Assembly: GCA_029204225.1 (NCBI GenBank)
Contig: CM055103.1
Span: forward strand, 50,505,470 to 50,569,469
Direction: 5' to 3'
From: Diphasiastrum complanatum
Lineage: Eukaryota; Streptophyta; Lycopodiopsida; Lycopodiales; Lycopodiaceae
Length of the DNA stretch: 64,000 bases
The position numbers and the translations under genes are program-made. Numbering within the stretch: position 1 is the stretch's first letter; each line of letters begins with the position of its first letter. The notes under the pieces are model-generated. The model was not told where the DNA came from and ran no database searches. It saw only the letters and a program-made list of their open reading frames with translations. This document shows positions 34,390 to 45,919 of this stretch, one piece after another.

Positions 34390-34885
34390 TGTTAGAAGTC
34401 TTTATGACAGTTCACCTACTATTGTACATACATTTATTGTTATAAGGCGGTTGTAATAAATAGTTGATAGCATTTAATGCTAAATAGATATTTTAGCATG
34501 CAGATTTTTAGCAAGTAGATATTCGTAATAAAAGATCAGCCATGACAGACTGATAGTTAAGTTGATCATAACTAATCAATCTTCTCATAAGAAGAATTCA
34601 TGTTGCCAGTGTTACTACACTCAACGAACACGCTGAAGTTATTACTTCAAGCAATTGTACTCATTGTTGATATTAATCAGAGTGCAATTTTTGTCTCACT
34701 ACTATATCGCCCTATTGAGCATTTGTGTGAATCATTCATCTTGATTATTGCTAACTGACATGTTTTCGATCCTAAAACATCCTCTCTCAAGCTTCTGCTG
34801 CCAGTCATCACGATCTGATATCAAAGTTCTGTTTCTATCAGTTCTCTACTAATCCGATATCAGCTCATACTCTCGATTTCTGACA
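34390..34885 (+). repeat. 5' LTR of Copia A (496 bp)
   Basis: Runs TGTTAGAAGTC to TTTCTGACA and is followed at once by the primer site TGGTATCAGAAC (34886-34897). The matching 3' LTR is not in the window. Confidence 0.8.
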
Positions 34886-34897
34886 TGGTATCAGAAC
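34886..34897 (+). other. Primer-binding site of Copia A
   Basis: TGGTATCAGAAC, one base from the usual initiator tRNA-Met complement, next to the LTR end. Confidence 0.85.
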
Positions 34898-35070
34898 TCA
34901 TTTTTGATAACATTCAGATTTACAACATGGTATCAAAACAGGCAGTTCAGTAGTTTGCATTTCTATTGCAAATTATGAGTCTTGTTTCTATCAAGACATT
35001 GTTCTAGCAAGCGCGCAACCAACAGTATTTTGATTTCGTTGTTTCTATCAACGATCTCACTCAAACCAGA

Positions 35071-36237
35071 ATGGATCCATCTTCTAGCTCATCTCTGATT
35101 GACAAACTCAATGGAGATAACTACCATCTCTGGAAGTTCAAGATGAAGGTCATGTTACTAGCCAAAGAACTGTGGGACATCGTTGATGGCATAGAACTCA
35201 AACCAGAAGGTGATGCAGCCATCATCACCAAATGGAGACTGAGAGATGGCAAGGCATTTGTCATAATTACTCTCAATATCAAGGATACTCAAATCAGCCA
35301 TATACGTGCTGCTCAGACTGCTAAGGATGCTTGGGACATCCTAAAAACCCACTACGATATCAGGGACGTGACTTCCAAGCTTCACTTGAGGAAGAAATTC
35401 TTTACCTTGAGAATGTTTGATGCAGATAATGTTTTAAGTCATCTCAACACTTTCAAAAATATTACGAAACAAATGACTGCAACTGGCTTACTCATCAAAT
35501 ATTTCAATGGTGCTATGACTGTATTATTGATTCTACCTGAAGCCTATGAAAATTGGGTCATGACAATTTCGACCCAAGAGTATCTCACTCTATCAAGAGT
35601 AATTTCGGTGCTTCTACAAAAGGAGACCTCCGACTCAAGATCAGATCCTCAAGCTCTATACTCAAAAAGAAATTAGAAGTTTAGATCGAAGAGATCTACA
35701 CAATCCGATTATCCTGATAAGAGGAGAAATATGCAGCAACCTGTATCAAACATACGATCACCTTCAAAATTGTCATCATTCCAACCAGTGAAGAAACTAT
35801 TCTGCAGATACTGTAAGAGGACTATCCATGATATCAAGGACTAAGAAGCAGTTCCAACAGTAAGCACATATTGCTACAACTAGTCACTCAATTCAGCAAT
35901 AGGAGGAAGATGAAGCAGCCTTCATGACCAAAACAACATGATATTGATTCTTGGTACTTGGAATCTGGAAAAATTCAACATATGACTCACCATCAAGACT
36001 AGTTCAAAATTACAAGCAATTTACTCACTCTTGAGTTGTGCAACTGGTAGACAACTCATCTCATTCCATCGATGGTGAAGGAACAGTCAAAGTCGAATTT
36101 CAGAAAGGTAGAGTCAAGTTGATGTCCAATGATCTCCACCTCCCAAATCTGACCAAAAATTTGCTCTCAGTTAGTAGAATCATTGATTCAGATCGAAGGG
36201 TCGAATTTGATACAGACGGCTGCACCATTCTTGACAA
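35071..36237 (+). pseudogene. Copia A gag and protease, interrupted at 36238
   Basis: The gag frame 35071-35673 (start MDPSSSSSLIDKLNGDNYH, then WKFKMKVMLL, AKDAWDILKTHYD) is open for 200 codons. After stops, a knuckle remnant (KLFCRYCKRTIHDIKD) lies near 35790-35840, then the protease region with WYLESGKIQHM near 35955, where the catalytic Asp is Glu, and LHLPNLTKNLLSVSRI near 36140-36180. Coding stops where an LTR begins at 36238. Integrase, RT and RNase H of this copy are missing from the window. Confidence 0.85.
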
Positions 36238-37365
36238 TGTTGGAAAAAAAGAGGGTGTGACTGAGAAACAAAAATAGCGTGAAAAGAAATGAACACGAAT
36301 GGAAAGTGTTCGTGCGTAGCGGAATGAGCTATCTCACGCTTTCCCTAAGCATGACTATGCCTATCAGACTCGAACAGAATGTTAGTGATTATAATCATGT
36401 TCGATCTGATTACGTAGCCAAACATTAAGCATGAAGACATCAGAATGATAATTCTTCGTGAACAACTAGACTGATTGTCAGTCGCAAATTAGTCGCAAAA
36501 GACAAGACTAAATATTAGTCGCGAACAACTAGACGAATAATAATTCGTGAAGAATAGATTACCAAATTAAGCAATAAGAAAGTCACACAGAATGTAGAAA
36601 AGCATTGCAAAATTTACGCAAATCTGAATGTAGAACAAACAGAGCTGTATCACATTAAGTATAGTGAAATATACAGGTCAATAATGTAGGTGAGCACAAG
36701 AAAATAGCAGACAAAACCGCGTGCTTCACAAAACTAATCCAATCTGTAAAAAGGAACTAACCTATTACTGACAATACAAAGAATCGATGCGCGAAAGCAT
36801 CTACTTCATCTATCTCTGATATGCTTCTAATACATGTTATATTTTACACACACTTTGTTTTCTTGGTTCTTGCTCGTTAATGAATATGCAGATGGTATTC
36901 AATATATACATAATTTTATAGGTGTGCATATGAAGAAAGTACAAAGTCAATGTGTTGTCTGTGGGAGATTGTGGGTGGCTGATGTCGGTGTCAAATCTAT
37001 TTGCGTGAGAAGGCCACGACATCAGCCTTCGCTGAAATGAATGTTGGTGAAGATGCAAAAAATGCGACACTCTGACAAATGCCTTAATATTTGATTTACA
37101 GGGTACCTTCGCTTTTCCATTAGGGCGCCTTCGACATTTGTAGGGCAGTGTCATCTTTTCGCTTGTCACAAATCACTGGAAAAACATAGTGTCACCTTTT
37201 TCGCCTGTGGAAATTTACTTGTATTTATGCAGACAGTCGCATTTTTCGCTTGCCTTATTTTTCATGTAAATATGCAAGCTGTGCGACAACATAAGTAAAA
37301 TACAACAGCATGAATGGAGGTAGATTAATATAGGATTTAGGAGAGTAGAGGAGATAAATCCAACA
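36238..37365 (-). repeat. 3' LTR of a minus-strand Copia (1128 bp)
   Basis: Plus strand runs TGTTGGA to TCCAACA, a perfect 7-bp inverted terminal repeat. A G-rich polypurine tract lies directly at its right edge on the minus strand (GGGGGGG, 37366-37372). It holds a CCTTCG-type block near 37100-37140 shared with 6980-7150. Confidence 0.8.
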
Positions 37366-38046
37366 CCCCCCCTTATTTTGGATCCATGAATGCCTTAATC
37401 TTCAAACTAAGCAATGCACAAAACTTGTTGTGTGCATTAACACTTAATGTCTTCGTGACTATATCTACAACCATGTCTTGCGTTCTATAGTACGTTAAGC
37501 TCACCTCTTTGTTGAGAACCTTGCCCGTGATGTAGTGATATCTGATTTCAATGTGCTTACTCCTAGAGTGAAATCTAGTGTTGGTCGATAAGACAATAGC
37601 ACTCTGATTATCACAGAATAAAATTGTGGGGTTGTACTGATACAAATTAATGTCTGACAGTAAGTTTCTCAACCAAAACGCTTCTTTGATAGATTGAGAA
37701 GAAGCAATGTATTCTGCTTTTGTAGAAGAAAGAGTGATAGAGGTCTGCTTACGACTGTTCCATGAGATAGGACCGTCATTGAAGAAGAATGTAAATCCAG
37801 ATGTGGACTTACGATTGTCTACATCTTCTCCCCAGCTTGCATTAGAATATCCACTGAGCTGATGAAGATTGTCGTTGTGACTTTTCCATAGCAGATGCAC
37901 TGGTCCATGGTAGCTTGAATATACCTCATGACTCTTCTGAGAGCCTTCCAATGGGTAATGCCAAGATTAGCCATATATTGGCTGTGTGAGCTTACAAAAA
38001 AAGAGATGTCTGGTCTTGTATAGACCATTGCGTACATGAGAGAGTA
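37366..38046 (-). pseudogene. Copia RT end and RNase H fragment, minus strand
   Basis: From about 38046 leftwards: RT end (YSLMYAMVYTRPDISFFV), then a frame change and RNase H (GYSNASWGEDVDNRKSTSG, SLSSTKAEYIASSQSIKEAFW, CDNQSAIVLSTN, HSRSKHIEIRYHY), ending beside the purine tract. The rest of this element is lost at 38046, where Copia A protease sequence recurs. The motif wording is nearer to element 3 than to elements 1, 2 and 4. Confidence 0.88.
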
Positions 38047-38741
38047 GAGTCTAGTTGATGTCCAATGATCTCCACCTTCCAAATCTGACCAAAAATCTGC
38101 TCTCAGTTAGTAGAATCATTGATTCAGATCGGAGGGTCGAATTCGATACAGACGGCTGCACCATTCTTGACAATGTTGGAAAAAAAGAGGGTGTGACTGA
38201 GAAATGAAAATAGCTTGAAAAGAAATGAACACGAATGGAAAGTGTTCGTGCGTAGTGGAATGAGCTATCTCACTCTTTCCCTAAGCATGACTATGCCTAT
38301 CAGACTCGAACAGAATGTTAGTGATAGAAATCGGTGTAGGTAGGGCACCTAGACCTGTGGCAAATCGTGAGTACATGTCATTTATTGCTTGAATGATCAC
38401 AAAAATCATCCAGAAGTTGACTAATCTCATCTATATGTGATTTAGGCAAATTTTAGAGGTTCTAGGCAAATTGTTTCATACAAATAGGTTGTATTTGAGT
38501 CGATTTGACATTTTTGCAGTGATTCACACGTGTGAAATTCAGAGAACCATAACTTTTGCCATACTTCATCTTTTTTTATGATTCAAATCTTGTTTTAGAG
38601 AGATTGTCAAACTAGTGAGATCTATCTCACAGTTTTTGCGTAGTCTTATATAGGATTTGGTTTTTCACCCTTGATTGGTTCCTATAGTGAGAAGATAATC
38701 AATTTTTTTTCATCCATCTTTTTTTATTTCCAACATTCTTT

Positions 38742-41700
38742 ATGGCTTCAATGGGTGCCTTTCTATTAGAAGCAAGTGAGAGATTGTCAACCTCCAATTA
38801 CTCAATTTGGAAGGTTAGGATGGAATCTGTCTTAATTCTACAAGATGTGATGGATATTGTACTTGGTATTGAAGAAGAACCACAAAATCCTCAAGAAATT
38901 CCAAAGTACAAAAAAAGAGCTAGGATGGCTCTGCATTATATTAAAATGAATGTCTCAAATGACATCTTAAGAGAAATTGGTGCTTGTACTAATGCCAAAG
39001 ATGCTTGGGATACTCTCAACTCCATCTATGAGGCAAAGAATACTTCTAGACTTCTAACACTAAGAAACCAAATTTTTCAAAGTGTACAGAGAAGTGATGA
39101 ATGTGCTTCAGCTTATGTAATGAGAGTTAAAGGCCTCCATAGAGAATTGTCATGCATAGGAGACTCCATCAACCAAAATGGACTTGTTCAAGTCATACTT
39201 AATGGGTTAAAGAAGGAATATGACAACCTTGTTCAGAGTTATGCCATTAAGGAGGAGCTACCAAGTTTGGAAGCACTCCAAAGTGTGCTCATTTCTGAAG
39301 AATCAAGACAAGAGTATAAACTCTTGAAAATGGAAAGGCTTGTCTCTCAACATTGATGGTAAATCCCTCTTTACCAAAGACAAGCACAAGTCAAGAAGTA
39401 AGAATCAACACCAACCCTCTTCAAGCAAGAACAATCTTATTTCAAAGGAGAAAGGAGAAGAGGATGAGTCCTCTCAAGCTTTCACATCCAAGAAGAAGAA
39501 GAAAAACATAAAGTGTTTCTTTTGTGGCAAGAAGGGGCATTATGCCACCAATTGCTTCAAGAAGAAGAGTCAATTCAAGCAAGCCAACATTTCCAATGAA
39601 GAGAAGGAAGATGCTCATGCAAATGATGGAGAGGGATCTCTTATGGTCTCGAGTTTTTCTTCATCACCTTTCAAGAAGGATGGTTCGTGGTACATCGAGA
39701 GTGGAGCTTCCTCACATATGTATAGCTCCAAGCATTATTTTCCATCCATGACACCTTATGAAGGAGCCAAGAAGTCCATCTACACAGCAAATGATCATGA
39801 GTGTGCTATTGAAGGCATAGGGACCATTCCCTTAAAGCTTTCATCATCAAAAGTTCTTTCTCTATCTAAAGTAGTTTTTGTTCCTAAGTTAACAAAAATT
39901 TTTATTAGTGTTGGGCAATTGCTTGATAGTGGACTAGATGTGAATTTCAATGTTGATACATGTACAATCAAGAAGCATGATGAGATCCTTGCATTTGGGT
40001 CGAGACATGGTGGAATCTACAAGCTTGATCCCAAAGAGTATGCCAACTCTTGTGATGGTGCTTTTGCTTCTCATATTTCTTTGAAGGAACTATGGCATAG
40101 AAGGTTGGGGCATCCTAACTATAATTCTATGATTTCCATGGTCAAGAAAGCCAAAGCTATTGGCTTGCCTAATCTTATCTCCAAGAATTTTAAGCCATGT
40201 GAGGCTTGTGCCATATCTAAATCTCATAAGAAGCCTTTTTCAAAGTCATCTATAAGGACTACACATCCATTGGAGCTCATACACTCGGATGTGCACTTCT
40301 CATCTTCAAAGAGCAAGGGTGGTGCTACTTGCTTTGTAACTTTCATTGACGATTTCACAAGATTTACTTGGTTATATCGTCTAGCTTCAAAGTCTATGGT
40401 GTTTGACTATTTCCTAAAGTTCAAAGCTCTAGTTGAAAAGCAATTTTCATACAAAATCAAGATTCTTAGAAGTGATGGAGGTGGTGAGTACACTTCCAGT
40501 AAATTTCATGATTATTGTGAGCTTGAAGGCATTAAAAGGGAGTTTTCTTGTGCATATACACCATCTCAAAATGGGGTGGCTGAAAGAAAGAATAGAACGT
40601 TGTGTGAATGTGCCAGAACCATTAGAATTGAGGCATCCTTGCCAAAAGACTTTTGGGGTGAGGCCATCAATTGTTCAAACTATCTTTGCAATCAACTCCC
40701 TCATGTTGCACTTGGAGGAAAGTCACCATATGAAGCACTTTATTTGAAGAAACCTAAGGTTGATCACCTTAGAGTATTTGGATGCATATTCTTTGTCCAT
40801 ATTCCCTTGGAAACGAGAAAGAAGGATGATCCTTGTGCAAGCAAAGGAGTAATGGTTGGATATTTATCCAACAAGAAAGCCTATCGAATCTACATGCTCT
40901 CTACTTCTAAAGTACTTGAAAGTAGAGATGTAGTTTTTCATTAAGAAGAAAAGTCCAATCTAGGAGGGGCTGAGATCAAGCAACCTCAAAATCTATCACC
41001 TTTTGTTATTGAAGACAATCAACATATGGAGGGGTTGAGATTTGAAGAAGGAAGTCCTCCAATTTTTACTCCTACAAGATCCATGAGGGAGAGATCCGAG
41101 CCTAAGAGGCTCACTTATGATGACAAAGGAAAACAAGTGGATCTTGATTCCACTTATGCTTATTTTATTTCTCATGAGGAGCCCAAAGATGTCCAAGAAG
41201 CCCTCAATACCAAGGAGTGGTATGAGGTCATGAAGATTGAATATGATGCCTTGATCACCAACCACACATGGGAGCTAGTGGATCCACCACCTAACATGCA
41301 CATCATTGGATGCAAGTGGGTGTTCAAGATCAAGTACAATCATGATGGCTCCATCAACAAGTACAAGGCAAGATTACATGCTAAAGGCTTTGCACAAATA
41401 TATGGCCTTGACTATGAAGAAACCTTTGCTCCTGTAGCAAAGATGGTGACAATAAGAATCATAATCTCTCTTGCCCTATTTTTTAAGTGGAAATTTTATC
41501 AACTTGATGTCTCCAACGCTTTTTTGAATGGCTATCTTGAGGAGGAGATATACATGGAACAACCTCAAGGATTCATCAAGGATAAATCTAAGGTGTGTTT
41601 GCTATTTAGAAGTCTTTATGGCTTGAAGCAAGCACCTAGATCATGGTATTCAAGACTCAACAACTTTCTACTTTCATTAGGATTTGTGCTTAGTGACTAT

Positions 41701-42765
41701 GATCCTTCTATGTACTTAAAGTTTGATGGTAGTAATATTGTCATTTTTCTAATCTATGTAGATGACATTATTCTTAGTGGAAGTTGTTTGATGCTAGTTC
41801 AAGAAACTAAGGATGCATTAGGAGGAGAATTTAGAATGCAAGATCTAGAAGAGATCTATTACATTTTAGGCCTTGAGATTGATTTTCATGAAGAGTATGC
41901 CTGTATTTGTCAATCTAGATATGTCTTTTCTATGTTGAGAAAATTCAATATGCAAAATTGCAAAGGCATAGATACTCCCATGGAGCAACATGTAAAAGAC
42001 CCTATTGAAGGTGATGAAAGATCCTTTGAGGACATCACACTTTATAGGAGTCTTATAGGCTCCTTAATTTGGCTTACTATCACTAGACCCGATTTGAGCT
42101 ATTGTGTGCACAAATTGAGTCAATTTATGCAAGATCCTAATATCCAACATTCGAAGATGGCCAAGAGAGTTCTAAGATATGTATCTTCTACTCAAGATTA
42201 TGGTTTATTGTACAAGAATGAAGATCTAACCATTGTTGGCTATTCGGATTCCAATTTTGCAAGTGATAAAATGGATCAAAAGTCCATTAATGCATATACT
42301 ATCTTTCTTGGAGGCAATCTTGTGTCTTGGCTTTCAAAGAAGCAAGATACCATATCCCTATCTTCTTGTGAGGTCGAGTACAAATCACTCACTACAATAA
42401 CTAAAGAGGTGCTTTGGATCAAGAGGTTAATCATGGAGCTAAAGTGCATCAAAGAGGATGATCTTCCCTTGATCAAGTGTGACAACATATCAGCCCAAGC
42501 TCTTGCAAACAATCCTATTTTTCATGCAAGAAGCAAGCATATAGAAGTGGCACACCATTTTGTAAGGGAAACGCTCATTGGAGGTGAAATCAACTTGGAA
42601 CATGTCGACACATCTTCATGTATTGTTGATCTTCTCACAAAGTCACTTTGCAAAAGTGCCTTCTCAAAGCATAGATCCAATCTTACTCTTACTCAAGATC
42701 AATGCTTGATCTACATTAGATACTTTTTTAGGAGGAGTGTTGAAATATTGGAAAAATCTATCTAA
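38742..42765 (+). pseudogene. Copia gag-pol of element 4, one frameshift and one stop
   Basis: Gag starts at 38742 (MASMGAFLLEASERLST). A frameshift near 39345 moves to a frame that stays open to a TAA at 40942-40944 and resumes in the same phase through to 42763. Domains: knuckle CFFCGKKGHYATNC, protease WYIESGASSHM (catalytic Asp replaced by Glu), GAG-pre-integrase LWHRRLGH, integrase D,D,E (HSDVH, RSDGGGEY, NGVAERKNRT), RT with IYVDDIILSG, RNase H (YSDSNFASDKMDQKS, SLSSCEVEYKSL, HARSKHIEVAHHF). The stop lies in the linker between integrase and RT. The coding end overlaps the LTR start by about 25 bases. Confidence 0.93.
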
Positions 42766-43350
42766 TGTTGTAAGTAGGGGTCCTAAAAATGCCAAAGATG
42801 AATTGAGCTCTTTTGGCTTGGTAAAGACTCATCTTAGAATAAAATATTCAAGGTAGGTAGAAGTAGAAACTTGAGCTACCATAGGAATTGCCATTTGTAC
42901 TTTGCATGCCACATTTAATGCATGAAAATACTAGGTGGCACAATTAGACATATTGAGGTGGCTTGAATAAGTCTAGATAGCTTGAGAGGTGGATTCATAA
43001 CTCCAATTCAACTCAAAGTAGGAGGAGAGTCCATGGATCTATATATATTTGATGTACTCTCATTGAGAAGATGATGATTTTTGTGTGTAATGCAAATTTG
43101 GAGACTAAGCTCTTTGTGCTCTCTCTCTCTACTCGAGTTTGTACATTCATATTCTCTCTCTAGCCGAGTTGAGACATTTATTGTACTTAGTTTCATGTTT
43201 TGTTGATAGATCTTGCTTGTAACACAATAATATTTCTTGTATGATCAACTTTTCTATTGTCAATCAATGCTAGTTTGATCTTTATGGTATTATTGGGCTT
43301 AGGAGATCAAAAGTACATGTGTAGGGCATCCCACACCTGTAAATTTTACA
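42738..43350 (+). repeat. 3' LTR of Copia element 4 (613 bp)
   Basis: Begins TGTTGAAATATTGG right after GGAGGAG and ends CTGTAAATTTTACA, like the inner LTR ends of elements 1 and H2. The end point is inferred because no partner LTR is present. Confidence 0.7.
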
Positions 43351-44258
43351 GATGTGAATCTAACTAAACTACCGAGATCTTCCCTAGTGATGTGGCAGAT
43401 AGCACGGTAGAATAGAGCTTTTGGAATTAACATATTGGTTGACCTCTGATATTTTTGAATTTCAGAGAGCCACCTGCTGCGGTTGCGCCTTCTAGTTCAA
43501 GTTGGAGGATTTATGGCAATGACAGGGGCTGAGGAAGCATCAGCAGAGAAAAGATTTTTCTTTGTCTACTTTCTCCTCTCCATAGAGGTAGTCTAAGGGA
43601 TATCGCACTTGTGCGCGATGAGCGAGATAGGAAGGGGAAGGGTGCACAGCGGTCGTAGAGAAGCGAGTACAAAAATTTTGTACGGGTATATAATAAAGGG
43701 GCGCACAAGAGCGATATGGAAGACTGTGTATGGTATAACAGACCTATGCGCATGAAAGGTAGTAGGTAGAAATGCACATGAGCTAGTGGCGCACAAGAGC
43801 GATATGCGGAGCAAAAAAAAATGAAAACAATGCCTCATAGACTATGCCTTTTGCACGTGCGAAAGCATGTCTTGTCGCACATGCGAACTGTCACTTCGTA
43901 CGGTAGTGACAAGTGTCACCATTTCAAGCAATGAGCACATGACACATGTTCAATTATCATTTCACACATGTCAGGTTGTCATTTCACACGTGCTTAAACG
44001 TACGAACCAATGGGGAGCCAACACATGTAAAAAAATTCCCTATGAAAGACACGCAACCCAATTAATTTTTTGCTTTTCTTTTCTCAATTTTTGTGACATA
44101 TTGTCCTTGTGCGCATTATTTGTATTATCTATGTTGCTTGCCATCTACTGATATCCCATTGTTATCTTTCGTACATATTCCTCTTGTGCACGTTCTTTAC
44201 AATCTCTTTTCTCCGGTTTGCTTATCTCACGAACAGGAGTGATATCTGCCCGAGACTG
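43351..44258. other. Non-coding stretch with short direct repeats
   Basis: GCGCACAAGAGCGATATG occurs twice (about 43702 and 43788). From 43850 to 44000 several near-palindromes (GCACGTGC, CACATG, ACACATGT) crowd together. No gene seen. Confidence 0.5.
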
Positions 44259-45752
44259 ATGGCGTCGTCCTCCAGATCTAGCCATGACAACAACCTAAGT
44301 GCATTTCTTACTGAGTTTGGAATTACTAAGAACTTAGACTACTTTCACACCCTATTTCGCCCATATTTACATGTTTTCAAGACTGCGCAACCCAATTCTG
44401 AAGTATTTTATGACCACTATTTTAGATTCAGAGATATAGTCAGTATACATGTTATCTCCATAGGTCCACTCTCCTCATGCATTTTACTGATCTTGTCCAT
44501 TTCTCCCACAATTCAAGTAGAGACTAGATAGAATGTTTACTAAATTGTTTGAGCAATTTAAAAGCACTGCGATGTGTCCTTACTGTAAGAGAAAATGTCA
44601 TTTTGTTGAATACCAGACCGGTTTCATACTTTTTCTGTTACTTCAAATCCCAGATGATGAGGAAGTTGTTGCTTTTGATCCTCATATTGCATCATCCTCA
44701 CTTCAATCATCCTTTAAACACATTAGTCACTTCCTTATCGACACCCCTGATAAGGATAATAATTTTCTTGATGTTAATACTGAAGTGTTTCGAGATTCTT
44801 TCATTGGCTCTAATATTAATGTTGATGAATCAATGTTTGGAGATGAATCTAAATGTCTTTTTAATTTGCATGTGTATCATATAAATGACGATGTATATAT
44901 TACTACAGCTGATTTGTGTCAGGTTTTTTACTATCGTGAGGATGAGGTGTTATGTTTATTATCTTGCACAATTTCTAAATTCTCCGACATTGTAGATTTT
45001 GTAACAGATGACCTTGTGTCTGGAATTGATTATGATGATGAGGATGGACTTATGACTGGTGAAGAATGCCTAACGAAAGCTTTGTCAAATTTTGTTGAGC
45101 ATGGACAAAGCATACCATTTGATGAAGAATTCATGGCATCTCAATCCCAGATGGCTTTCCCTTGTCCATCATTAATGCATTTCACATAATATTGATCATC
45201 TGAATCTGGATGCTGATGATGATGAAGAATGTGTAAGTGTTTTAACTTCCTTTCCTAAGAATGTTGTTAACTGCTGAATGTTTTTTTTTTAAAACTTGTT
45301 TTTTAATGCAGGATGCACTCGTAATTGATGACTTTGCTGCGACACGAAGTGGTTACAGACAACATGCTTTCTTGTTCCAGAGGGATAGTGGACTTGGCCA
45401 CTATCTTAGGCATTTTCTAAAGAATGAGATCTGTATTGCTGATTCGAAGTTGAGCCCAATTGGAGAGACTCTGATAATGGCAATTAAAACTTTATCTTTT
45501 TACCTAGGAGGACATAAATTTGTTAAGACGAATAAGATCATTTTCATCAAAAGATCTTATGTTTTGAACATTCTAGATTTTACTGATGGGAATGTTCTTG
45601 TAATGAGCTCCCATTATTCATTGTACTCTACTTATATTGAACTTAGTGAAAACAAAGATAATGCACATCTATTAGATGCATACTCAAGCAACGATTTTCT
45701 TCATGACAATATAGCCATAGAAGCAGATACAAAAGCTGATGATGAAGAGTGA
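44259..45752 (+). pseudogene. Unidentified intron-bearing gene, acidic protein
   Basis: Candidate start ATG at 44259 (MASSSRSSHDNNLSAFL). A second frame opens at 44533 with CPYCKRKCHF, which looks like half of a zinc knuckle, then a long Asp/Glu-rich frame. Near 45185 the frame shifts and runs as HNIDHLNLDADDDEEC into a consensus donor (GTGTAAGTG); intron 45233-45311 (79 bp) ends TTTTTTAATGCAG, and the next exon is in phase for 147 codons (GHYLRHFLKN, SYVLNILDF) to TGA at 45750. I recognise no family. Lesions suggest a decaying gene, perhaps of a DNA transposon. Confidence 0.45.
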
Positions 45753-45919
45753 ACACTTTGTATTCTGGTATTATACAATCAATACATTTACATTGAGTAC
45801 ATATCATTTGATTATGATGCTCATTTCTCTCGCTCCATGAATTTGCAAGCAATTTTGAAGTTGTCATGATTTAATGACAATGATGACTGAATGTTTTTAT
45901 TATCTTCTACTCAGCAATC

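Larger units (their letters stand above)
36108..38325. repeat. 282-bp direct repeat, copies 36108-36389 and 38044-38325
   Basis: Each copy contains the last part of Copia A protease joined to the first 152 bases of the LTR that starts TGTTGGAAAAAAAG. The offset is 1936 bases and the copies differ at only a few positions. The right copy begins inside the short homology GTAGAGTC that ends the minus-strand RT fragment. Confidence 0.9.
38326..43350 (+). mobile_element. Ty1/copia element 4, lacks 5' LTR
   Basis: A leader (38326-38741), a nearly complete gag-pol region and a 3' LTR (42738-43350). No primer-binding site or 5' LTR is found left of the gag; sequence switches at 38325 to the 282-bp repeat, so the 5' end is truncated. 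A CACACGTGTG palindrome is in the leader at 38525-38534. Confidence 0.88.

Noticed and set aside
38326-38741. 5' LTR and primer site for element 4
   Set aside because: No TGGTATCAGAGC-like site and no alignment with the 3' LTR beyond short words; treated as a truncated leader.
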